This document shows positions 1 through 8,047 of a DNA stretch of 31,951 nucleotides, piece by piece. The stretch is from Nemertoderma westbladi (taxonomy: Eukaryota; Xenacoelomorpha; Nemertodermatida; Nemertodermatidae): contig JAUCBJ010006458.1 in the NCBI GenBank assembly GCA_032718475.1, positions 1 through 31,951 of the forward strand, given 5' to 3'. The notes under the pieces were generated by a model, which saw only the letters and a list, made by a program, of their open reading frames with translations, did not search any database and was not told the origin of the DNA. Each line of letters begins with the position of its first letter. The stretch's first letter is position 1. The translations under genes and the position numbers were made by a program.

Positions 1-74
1 TAAAGTGTTAAACCTTGGGATTATGAGTGACACACCCTCTCTGCTTCGTCTACGACATACCCATTACCTTGACC

Positions 75-93
75 TTTGGGCGGGAAATTTGAA
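75..93 (+). promoter_or_regulatory. E2F/CDE-CHR-like cell-cycle element upstream of NUP50
   Basis: TTTGGGCGGGAAA (75-87) fits the E2F/DP consensus and runs straight into TTTGAA (88-93), a CHR core. GGCGG and TTTGAA are separated by exactly 4 nt, the spacing of CDE/CHR sites bound by DREAM/MuvB in G2/M promoters. It lies about 145 bp upstream of the NUP50 start codon, so it is plausibly in the core promoter. The motif match is seen in the sequence; the function is inferred. Confidence 0.5.
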
Positions 94-237
94 TTTACCA
101 ACCATCAAACCTGTTTTTAACAAACAAGGAACAACTTGAACTTGTGCAGATAGTTATTTCAATACTGCAATAGGCTACCGGTAGTGATTGTTTCAGACAG
201 CACTTTGATAAATGTTTACAGGTTTTAGCATTACAAG

Positions 238-1824
238 ATGTCTAAAAGAATCGCGGATAAGGAGCTAACGCATATGAATTGGAATGAGGAAGAAGAACAG
301 GAAGAGCGTGGTGTTTACCGTGTAGCTTCGACGGAGGTGCTGCAGGAAAGAAAGAAGATTAAAGCAAGGAGAACGCTGGCACCCAGGCCTCAGACTACGT
401 CGACAACATTGGCTGCCGCAGGCGAGCCCGCGCGTTCCAGTCTATTTTCCGGAGTTTGTCTGTCAGCCCCTCCTAGACAGCCTACAGATCCTGTAGTTGT
501 TGGTACCCGAACGCCGTTTAATTCGAGTACCGTAATCGGTACGCCTAGTCCAACTAATGGAAATAGTTTCACTCCGAAACCGGAAGTAATCGAAACACGG
601 GTCGCCGAGAAACAACCTGTAACTCAGCCCACTCGACTAGCTTCGCCACAGGAACCTTCTATTATGGAGATGGCTAGGGGTACTAGCGATAGCCAAGGCG
701 TCGGGTCGCTGTCACCCTCTAAGAGGCCTGTTCAGTATAAATCCTTGTTGCGCAACTTAAACGAAGAGTTTGTCTCGTGGATCAGTGAACACGTTCGCTT
801 AGACCCGTATTGCATACTGACACCGTCCATGGATGATTACAACAAACATTTGACCGAATTGGATCGGGATTTTCCTATCGTAGAGTTGAGCGAGACATCT
901 CGCAATGTTTCCGACACGTCGCCGTATAAATCTCTTTCGACGGAAACTTCGTTGAGTCTGGCACCAAACGTAGCTCAGGAGAGGGCAGGGACCCCACCAT
1001 CGGTCATTGAGGAGGTGGGAGCCGGTGGATCGGTACAGGAGGGATTGGAGTCCCCCACATCCACCCAGGAGGGGGCCGGGACCCCCACATCCGCCAAGGA
1101 CGGCGCCGGGACCCCCACATCAAGTCTGCAGTCCACCGTGTTTCCACGCACACATTCGCCCCCACTCTGGGCTTCTAGCCGCCCCGATTTATCTTCTATT
1201 AAAGCCTCCCTGTCCGGGGGCCCACCCTCCTTCGCCTTCTCCGCTTCCCCAGACGTCGCCGCTCCAGTTCCTGCAGCAACGGGGCAGCCAGTCTCCGCAA
1301 CGGGGGGATTGTTCGGATCGGGCCCGGTAGGGGGCGCCCCTTCGTCGGTTGTTCCTGTAGCCCAGGAGACAGACGGAGGAGGTACCGATACCACAGAACC
1401 TCCGCTACCGCAGTTCAAACAGGTGATCGAGTCTGATTCCTTCTACTCAGCCCGTTGCAAGCTGTACTACCTGAAAGACGGCGGCTACAAAGACAAAGGG
1501 GTGGGCGTCGTGTATTTAAAGAATCTTAGCAATGGGTTGGTACAATTGGTAATGCGACACGATACTGCCCTGGGAAACTTACTGCTTAACATCGCCTTAG
1601 CCTCCAAGATGCCTTTCAACCAAACCAAGAACAACATCAGTTTCTGTTGCCTTGCCAACCCTCCATTGGAGACCAAGTGTCCAGACTGTGGCTCGGGTTT
1701 TATAGATGATGGCAATGAGTGTATAAAAGGTTGCGAACCCAACCCGACCACTATGCTACTCAAGCTGAAAACTGCGGAGGAAGCTGGTAATTTGATGGAT
1801 CAGTTAAAGTCATGCACGCAATAA
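238..1824 (+). CDS. NUP50: Nucleoporin NUP50 (Npap60), single exon, complete
   Basis: A nuclear-basket nucleoporin that binds importin-alpha and RanGTP and helps release import cargo. Three conserved blocks are visible in order. Residues 1-45 (MSKR..KELT..NW, then ASTEVL and a KKIKARR basic tract) match the NUP50 N-terminal importin-alpha-binding segment. Residues about 166-210 (SLLRNLNEEFVSWI..H, then a LTP motif and a D-Y-x-K helix) match the second conserved segment. Residues about 400-528 form the C-terminal Ran-binding domain (FYSARCKLYYLKDG, then LGNLLLNIAL and TMLLKLKTAEEA). The middle is low-complexity Ser/Pro/Thr/Gly with imperfect repeats of about 10 residues (GAGTPTS-type, nt 985-1125) and a single LFGSG FG motif. 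At 528 aa it is somewhat longer than the vertebrate protein (about 470). The ATG has A at -3. Oddities are the absence of introns and a C-x2-C-x10-C-x3-C insertion (C481, C484, C495, C499) inside the Ran-binding domain. Confidence 0.93.
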   Translation: MSKRIADKELTHMNWNEEEEQEERGVYRVASTEVLQERKKIKARRTLAPRPQTTSTTLAAAGEPARSSLFSGVCLSAPPRQPTDPVVVGTRTPFNSSTVIGTPSPTNGNSFTPKPEVIETRVAEKQPVTQPTRLASPQEPSIMEMARGTSDSQGVGSLSPSKRPVQYKSLLRNLNEEFVSWISEHVRLDPYCILTPSMDDYNKHLTELDRDFPIVELSETSRNVSDTSPYKSLSTETSLSLAPNVAQERAGTPPSVIEEVGAGGSVQEGLESPTSTQEGAGTPTSAKDGAGTPTSSLQSTVFPRTHSPPLWASSRPDLSSIKASLSGGPPSFAFSASPDVAAPVPAATGQPVSATGGLFGSGPVGGAPSSVVPVAQETDGGGTDTTEPPLPQFKQVIESDSFYSARCKLYYLKDGGYKDKGVGVVYLKNLSNGLVQLVMRHDTALGNLLLNIALASKMPFNQTKNNISFCCLANPPLETKCPDCGSGFIDDGNECIKGCEPNPTTMLLKLKTAEEAGNLMDQLKSCTQ

Positions 1825-2165
1825 ATTGTTTGTAGAGACACTCGGTATATGTTGTAGCGCGTGGTTACTCAGCATTAGGCGTGGGGCGAACCATGAATAA
1901 TACCCACAACGTATTATAAAGTTACACACCACGGGCATATAAAAACTGTAGTGTCTACCACCGCACCGGGATTGCGTACTGTTGGACCAAAATATATAAT
2001 GGTATAAATAATATTTAAGTACGATTTCTGTGCTCGGATCTACCAAACCCACAATTACGGAACATTATATTTAATTATTTACTACAGTAAAAATCGAAAG
2101 AACTACGATTCGATGTTTGTGAAATATAATCTTTTTACAATAAAGTTAATTTTATAGACGACATA
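1825..2165 (+). other. NUP50 3' UTR with poly(A) signals
   Basis: One AATAAA (1820-1825) overlaps the stop codon and a second lies at 2139-2144. The second gives a conventional 3' UTR of about 300 nt and is the likelier signal. The first would leave almost no 3' UTR. The cleavage site cannot be read from sequence. Confidence 0.5.
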
Positions 2166-2487
2166 CATACTTAATGGTTTATCGGTCTGTGTATTATTGA
2201 TTTATTATCCTTATCGGAATATAATTCTATCATAACAATAATTTATAATATTTGATTTTTTTACAATAATTGATTTAGCTATAAATTTATAACGTTTAAG
2301 CTGCTGGTCAATCACATCACTGTCCCGTGAAAAAGAGGTGTCGCCGCTGTCAAAGTGCGTTCAAAAGGCCACGCAAAACCACCGCGCTGTCATGTCACCA
2401 CGATGTGTATCTATGTACCGGAGTTATCTATTTAACATATTACTTAGAATCGAATTGTAATGTAATATTATGACGTGACCTACAACA

Positions 2488-3265
2488 AACTGTAGATACG
2501 ACCCGCCAAACCGCTGCAAAGCTCCAAAATTTAGTGGGCCAGTTATTTATCTTAGTTAGAATCCATGCAACACTTAGGTCTGGCCTGGCGGGTCGGCAGT
2601 ACTCGGCCTAAGTAAAATTATTTCCTCTTTCAGATGAGACAAATAATAATTCAATAGCTCCAGTAGTTTTCGAGATATGAGGATTTCCTGGCACCTTTCA
2701 GAATTGAAAAAAAATAACTCCTATTGATCAAAAACTATTAATAATGAATTCAACACATGTATGAAGTGTTGAATTCATTATTAATAGTTTTGTATTTATT
2801 AACAAGCGCGAAATCGCTCAAAGGTCCGCGTCTACTAACGCATGAACTGTCTCCTCCTTGAATGACTTAGGCTCTACTACCAATCTTACTACCAAAAAAT
2901 TAACCGGAAAGTTGGACTGAATCTCGCTGCGCGGACCGAATAAAAATCGGTGTTTTGACTTCTAATCTCACTTTCGATTGTTAATAATGAATTCAACACA
3001 CAAAAAATAATAATATAGGTGGCTATATCTCTGTCTTTAGAGGGAGGCGTATTTTGAGTAATTTTTTCAATTCAGAAAGATGCTGAAATGGGTGCCAGGA
3101 ACTCCTCAAATCTCGAAAACTACTAGAGCTATTAACTTTTTATTTGCCTAATCTGAAAGAAGACATCATTTTAGTTAACTTTCAGGGATTCTAATAGTCT
3201 AACTAAGAGAAAGCACTGGCCCACTAAATTTAAGGGCTTCGCAGAAGCTTGGCGGGTCGTATTTA
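2488..3265. mobile_element. Foldback/MITE-like element with long imperfect terminal inverted repeats
   Basis: The segment 2495-2720 reappears in reverse complement at about 3040-3262. The outer ends are ATACGACCCGCCAA (2497-2510) and TTGGCGGGTCGTAT (3249-3262). Inner shared blocks are TTTAGTGGGCCAG (2530-2542) against CTGGCCCACTAAA, and TAGTAGTTTTCGAGAT-type against ATCTCGAAAACTACTA. The left arm carries an extra insertion of about 45 bp. There is no ORF. The superfamily is not determined and no clear target duplication was found. Confidence 0.7.
2731..2791. repeat. Perfect 26-bp inverted repeat (hairpin) with 9-nt loop
   Basis: Arm 2731-2756 (core ATAATGAATTCAACAC) is perfectly complementary to 2766-2791. 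A third copy of the same core (TTAATAATGAATTCAACACA) lies at about 2982-3001. It sits in the middle of the foldback element and may be the remnant of a second, smaller foldback. Confidence 0.85.
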
Positions 3266-3297
3266 TAGTAAGGTCATGATTATGATTTTACGAGACA

Positions 3298-3554
3298 GGG
3301 GGGGGCGCGTGGGACTGGACGCAAATCCCATCTTGGCGACTTAATAGCCCGCCTCAAATGTTAAATTCTCAATTTAGGGAAAGGAGCAGGTTACATTGGC
3401 ACGTCATTTTAACCAAAACTATAAACTAAACACAATAGAACAGGTTACAGTTTTATTTGTGGGAATATTCAGCTGTTATTTGCGTCCAATTACCCCTGGA
3501 GATGGATGTATTTTTTATTGCGTCCAGTTCCCCCCCCCCCCCCCCCCCCCCCCC
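3298..3554 (+). mobile_element. Small MITE, copy 1, bounded by G and C tracts
   Basis: The segment begins with a G8 run followed by CTGGACGC and ends with GCGTCCAG followed by 25 C, so the ends are inverted. It is about 85% similar by eye to the reverse complement of 22125-22369; shared blocks include GGGAAAGGAGCAGGTTACA and AATAGAACAGGTTACAGTT. There is no coding capacity. The C run at 3530-3554 is itself one end of the element. Confidence 0.75.
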
Positions 3555-3613
3555 TATCTGGATTTTACAGTTACACCATGTCTTGGAATATAGTGATATT
3601 CATGTACCTGCCA

Positions 3614-3637
3614 CCCCCCCCCCCCCCCCCCCCCCCC
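3614..3637 (+). repeat. Poly-C homopolymer (24 bp)
   Basis: A run of 24 C followed by more C-rich sequence to about 3650. The short reading frames through it and through 3530-3554 are low-complexity artefacts. Run length may be unreliable in the assembly. Confidence 0.9.
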
Positions 3638-3654
3638 TCCCCCCACCCACAAAT

Positions 3655-3924
3655 TTTTCTACAATTCTTAATTAAGATTGCATGAAATTTGAAACAGGGT
3701 TCGTTTCATCTCCCTCCTCCTTAGTGGGTGAGCGGGAATTTTTATTTTTTTATTTTTACATTCATTAGCTACAACCTTTTAAAAACGCTTTCGGTACGTA
3801 TTCTACATTAATGTTTAGCTCCCAGGACCTGAATAAATTTGAGCAATAACCAGTTTTTTTAATTGTTTAATTTGTTAAATAATAATGTCGTAATAAGTAT
3901 AACTACTGTACATACTTTATATTT
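3655..3924. other. Non-coding AT-rich stretch
   Basis: No gene, RNA or repeat was recognised here. The sequence is AT-rich and lies between the C-rich tracts and the minisatellite array. The left end of the piggyBac-like host element should lie somewhere upstream of 4866, but no TTAA-CCCTTT start was found. Confidence 0.4.
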
Positions 3925-4540
3925 ATATTTTCATCCGTAGGGTTTTCCTGGCCGCTGGTTTCATTGCTGATGTCAGTTTTTGCGACCGACCAACTCCAGG
4001 ATGTCTGTGTCTGTATGTATGTCTGGTTTGTTTTGTTTTGTCTGTCAGTCTGTCTGTCAAAAAATACGGAAGCATACTATGTACAGTAATAAAAACATTC
4101 GCCATGCGGGTTTTCCAGGTCTCTGATTTCATTTCTGATGTTAGTTTTTACGACTGACCAACTCTAGGCTATCTTTGTCTGTATGTATGTCTGTCAGTCT
4201 GTCTGTCAAAAAATAATGAAGCATACTATGTAATAAAAACATTCGCCATGGGGGTTTTTCAGGTCGCTGATTTCATTTCTGATGTCAATATCTACAACTG
4301 ACCAACACTAGGATGTATGTGTCAGTGTCTGTATGTATGTCTGTTTGTCTGTCAGTCTGTCTTTCTAAAAATAAGGGAGCATACTATGTAATAAATACAT
4401 TCGCCATGGGGGTTTTCCAGGTCTCTGATTTCATTTCTGATGTCAGTTTTTACGACTGAACAATTATAGGCTGTCTGTGTCTGTTTGTATGTATGTTTGT
4501 CTGTCAGTCAAAAAATAAGGAAGCATATTATACATACAGC
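3925..4540. repeat. Minisatellite array, 144-168 bp unit, about 4 copies
   Basis: A block containing GGTTTTCC, then GATTTCATTTCTGATGTCAG, then a (TCTG)n tract and a conserved tail (AAGCATACTATGTA..ATTCGCCATG) recurs with anchor positions 3959, 4127, 4271 and 4429. The unit length varies mainly through the TCTG/TATG tract. One inverted partial copy follows at about 4573-4610. The unit is recognisably related to the array at 13785-14410 inside the element in the BEL pol gene. Confidence 0.85.
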
Positions 4541-4865
4541 ACAGTGTGTCGTGAATCGAGCAGACGTGAAAACTGACATCAGAAATGAAATCAACGAACA
4601 GGAAAAACTCTGTTGAAACTGAAAGTAGTGCTATCAACATCAGAGGACATACAATACCGTATATTGTTATGCTTTAGCCCTACTGTTATCTTTGCCTGTT
4701 TAACCATAATATTAATCTGTTAGCCAATCAGAGTCGAGGAAATATTTATTCCGTAACTGAATTGGGATGACGCCTTATGCGCTGAATGGGAATTTATAAT
4801 GTTTCCTAACAACCGGAGTAGGCCTATAGTTTAACTTTAAAGCCAATAATATCAAGTATATTCCC
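4541..4865. other. Non-coding part of the piggyBac-like host element
   Basis: Apart from the inverted partial minisatellite copy at about 4573-4610 there is no reading frame or RNA. A CCAATCAG motif at about 4724 resembles the one in the BEL LTR, but nothing else supports a promoter. Confidence 0.4.
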
Positions 4866-4893
4866 ATGGCACAACAGTTGTGCCATAGCGCAG

Positions 4894-4898
4894 TTGCC
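4894..4898 (+). repeat. BEL target site duplication, left copy (TTGCC)
   Basis: TTGCC directly precedes the TG of the 5' LTR and recurs at 21709-21713 directly after the CA of the 3' LTR. Five bp is the usual BEL/Pao duplication length. Confidence 0.9.
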
Positions 4899-4907
4899 TG
4901 TAAAAGC

Positions 4908-5050
4908 TTTTGCGGATATAACCAGTCATTTTTCTCCGCAATGAACTGTTTAGTTGTTTTAGCGGACATAACAAGCCATTTTCTCCGCAATGTACCCTGT
5001 AGGTGTTTTAGCGGACATAACAAGCCATTTTATGCCGCAATACGCCAAAT
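4908..5050 (+). repeat. Tandem 49-50 bp repeats in LTR U3 (3 copies)
   Basis: The block GCGGACATAACAAGCCATTT followed by CTCCGCAATG recurs with GCGG at 4912, 4962 and 5011. The first copy is more diverged (GCGGATATAACCAGTCATTT). The same three copies lie at about 20483-20625 in the 3' LTR. Tandem U3 repeats often act as enhancers in LTR elements; the role here is inferred. Confidence 0.8.
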
Positions 5051-5143
5051 ACTCTAAATAGAGTGTAGTTCAGATGACGACATCTGTCAGCTGATTTACT
5101 GCCAGCGTGGAGCTTTTCTTTGTTCTTTGTTCGGCTCGCTCGA

Positions 5144-5212
5144 CCAATCAGAGCGATTTTCACTTTGTGTTGGACAGTGCCTATAGAAACCCACGCAATT
5201 CAGTCAGTGTGT
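5144..5212 (+). promoter_or_regulatory. Putative LTR promoter (CCAAT, TATA-like, initiator-like)
   Basis: CCAATCAGAGCG (5144-5155) is an NF-Y-type box. It is followed at about 5177 by TATAGAAA, then about 25 bp later by TCAGTCAGTGTG, which resembles an initiator. If correct, U3 ends and R begins near 5200. This is motif-based only. Confidence 0.4.
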
Positions 5213-6138
5213 ATCTTTTCTAAGCCCAGAACACCGGCTTAGGATTCTTCTGTACTTCTGTGTTAGAAGTTTCAGACTTTGGCCAACATTAGACGGCTTG
5301 ATTACAAGAACGTAAATCTATTATCTGACTCTGAATCACTGACTGATGAAACTGCTGACTGGCTGACTGCAGTCTGCACTGACTGAACAACTTTGATACT
5401 GCACCTACCAACTGCGGTACCGGTATTACCGATACTGGCTGAATATCACCGCATTATTGTACTTCTGTTTACTGTCTGTTATTAATGGTTATATGTTGAT
5501 GGATATGTTGTTATATTTGGAGAATATCGATAAATAATCATAAAACCCCAATCTTCTTGATTACTAAAGGTTAGAGGGACCGGTTACCGGTAGCAACTGC
5601 GACTTACTGTACATTACATTGGTTTTAGTGTGCAGTAAATGCTATTTCATAATCCCTGCGTGTGTCAGTGGCTATCCTCCTTATATATGATCAAATTCAG
5701 TGACGGTCGGCAGATCAGTGTGCAGCAGTGTGAAATCGTATGCAGCAGTGTGACAGATAATAAAGCATCTCCTAAAGAATGCGCTATTTACGAAAATCAT
5801 TAGCCATCTCGTTGTGTTTAGTATAAGTCATAACTCTGTTTTATACTTAAAGCGCCACGTCCTAAAGGAACTGTTAATATTTCCCTGAAAGTGAATAATA
5901 TTGTCAGAGATTATATAGTAACGATCAATCGAATAATACAGTAGGTCTGCAACGCAATAAGGTCAAAGCATCCGAATCCAGTCTCCCTTAACTGTGGGTG
6001 AATGATCGCGCATAGACTGGCTTCGGCTAATGTTACTTTATGTGCATTAAATCATTGTTATAGGCTAAAGTCGATTTATAAACAAGAGGACACCTAAAAT
6101 TGGCAGGTTAAACTGCTAAAGGTCTGAAAGCGCGAACA

Positions 6139-8047
6139 ATAATAGATTTCTAGATTCTTTATTGCACCGTAGGCAATAAAGTCGAAGGTACCGGTCGAAT
6201 GGTAAGCTGTAGGCCTGACTGCCCGACTACCCGAACCGGTACTTACAGGTACAGCAGTATTATTCGATTTTGATAATTATATACCGGTAGGTCTTGATAT
6301 TTAATCAGGGACGGCCGCCCTGGTTTTTTATTGGGATTTTACTTATTTCTGTCAGTTTTATTTATCTGTAAGTTAATATTGAGTAGAAGGCATGTAAGCC
6401 TGCTCAGATTGTACAAGTAATTTGTAGGCTGGATTGTTGTCTGGCTGTTGTCAGGTCCAAAGAGATTGCAGTGTGTGTAGAGTGTATGTCCGATAAAATA
6501 CTAGTTAGGAAGGTGGGGACATCCAGTGTTGTAAGGTAAATCCCCTCCGAAAGAATAAGTCGTACTACTCGGTTAGAACGCATACTAACTAACCATTTCG
6601 GAGTCTGCATATACTGTAGTTTATTTAGGCTTGATAGTAGTCTGTCAGCATTTGGTTTGTATTTTGTTTGTGTAGTCTGTACGGGTAGCGTAATATTTAT
6701 TATTCAGAGTTTATGCGATTATTCGCAACATACATAACTCCCTAAGTTTAACTCCCTAAGTAATTGTGCTTGTTATACATACCGTTATAGTTAAATTAAC
6801 CCCGGTACTACATCAGGGCTGTTTGGCGTAGGTAAAGACTGGTGATTTTATGCTCTAGTCACTCCAGCAGATACCATGGTTCTTTTAGCTGTACAAGTAT
6901 TTTTAACTGCTGGTTATTTGTTGTATAAGTACTTGTACCTAATTTAGGGTTTAGTGTACAGTGCTTTCCGAAGGTAATTAGTGTGTAGGCAGTATATTTG
7001 TGTTGTAAAGTGGTTAATAGGCACGTTAGCTCTGGTTGGCTGCGGTAATTAACTTCTAGGTAGGAACACTCCGGGTACATAACGTAGTAATTATAGAGCT
7101 GTACAGCGAAAGACTATAAGTCGTCAGACGGTGGTATTTTCTTATCTGGACAACGCAATTTATTTACTACTGCTTAATTATTTTCAAATACCGTAGTATC
7201 CTGTCCGTTGTAATAACCAGAAATTCTAACCCCTTGTTAGGCTGGTTTGTAGATTTCCTGTAAAATTACCCTAAAATTTGTACGTGTAAATTTTTGTGTT
7301 TATTTAGAGATTGTAATCTCACCCCGTAATTGTACGTAATTTGTAGTAATAAGTAACTGAGGCAAGTAGAATTATTTGTTTTAATGTCCAACAAGTAGCA
7401 CTTCACTGAGAGCGTACAGCTTCTGTGTAGTGACTCCTTACCAGAAATAATAACATTTATTTCAAATATTGTCAAAAAACCCATTATAAGGGTATATATA
7501 TATTATAAATCAACTCAAACCAATTTATAAAATAGTAGGCCTGTTATCCATCAATTAGGTCTTAATATCAGTTGGACTACTGCTTAATAACAGTAATAAA
7601 GTAAAGGAAAGTAATCCTAAAATTCAGAAATTCAGTTGTTATAAAATAATTGACATACCGGTATTTACTATAGGCTTATTATATTTGTTTATATATAAAT
7701 TTATGCTGAAATTATATACCGGTATTCTGTAATTAATTCTAGTCTATAATTATACTTATATATACTATAAGTGTAAGCTTTATACCGGTATTCACGGTAG
7801 GCTTATTATATATTTATATATATTTGTGCTGAAATTATATACCGGTATTCTGTGACAAACTCTAGTCTGTAATAATACTTATATATATACTGTAAGTGTA
7901 TACCGGTATTCTAATATATTATATATATATCGCGTTACATTGAGTAACGGTATCGGTAATTAATTACTAGGCTTACAGTTGATACTGAATTACTAGACTT
8001 GCTTTAACTGTCATTATAGTAGTAGGCATTCAACTGTACAATCCAAC
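6139..8047 (+). other. BEL leader, 1.9 kb, non-coding
   Basis: There is no plus-strand ORF of note between the 5' LTR and the ORF1 start. A 9-bp perfect stem (CTTTATTGC 6157-6165 with GCAATAAAG 6173-6181, 7-nt loop) lies 19 nt after the LTR. I could not recognise a tRNA-complementary primer site directly after the CA. The distal part is AT-rich and holds the tandem duplication at 7656-7925. A leader this long is unusual for BEL/Pao. Confidence 0.6.
7656..7925 (+). repeat. Tandem duplication in the BEL leader (units of 127 and 118 bp)
   Basis: TACCGGTATT begins at 7656, 7783 and 7901. Between these are matching blocks (TAGGCTTATTATAT, TGCTGAAATTATATACCGGTA, TCTAGTCT, ACTTATATATA, TAAGTGTA). 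That makes two units plus the start of a third, rich in TA and in the TACCGGTA palindrome. Confidence 0.8.

Larger units (their letters stand above)
3925..4898 (+). mobile_element. Left part of the piggyBac-like element that hosts the BEL insertion (outer boundary unknown)
   Basis: The sequence up to 4898 joins in register to 21714-21748 once the BEL and one TTGCC duplication are removed. The reunited end has two copies of the palindrome ATGGCACAACAGTTGTGCCAT-type (4866-4886 and 21715-21735) 34 bp apart. It then ends in CGAAAGGG followed by TTAA. The intact element at 13719-14700 has the same end architecture (34-bp-spaced repeat, CGAAAGGG, TTAA) and a related minisatellite. The left terminus was not located; 3925 is only the start of the array. 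Confidence 0.6.
4899..6138 (+). repeat. 5' LTR of the BEL element (1240 bp)
   Basis: Starts TGTAAAAGC and ends GCGCGAACA. It pairs with 20474-21708 at about 99.3% identity. It contains three tandem 49-50 bp units near its start, a CCAAT box (5144-5148) with a TATA-like TATAGAAA about 30 bp downstream, and an AATAAA at 5759-5764 that could serve as the LTR poly(A) signal. The 5-bp length difference from the 3' LTR is a single indel near 5610. Confidence 0.95.

Noticed and set aside
975-1418. 147-aa minus-strand ORF inside NUP50
   Set aside because: It is antisense to GC-rich low-complexity NUP50 sequence, has no domain, and is a shadow of the real frame.
3396-3675. Short plus-strand ORFs with poly-proline
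   Set aside because: The proline runs come from the poly-C homopolymers and the rest is MITE sequence.
4775-5023. Minus-strand ORF, near-copy at 20392-20598
   Set aside because: The similarity exists because both lie in the LTRs; the frame reads the 49-bp repeats antisense.
6139-6156. tRNA primer-binding site
   Set aside because: I could not match the sequence after the LTR to a tRNA 3' end, so none is called.
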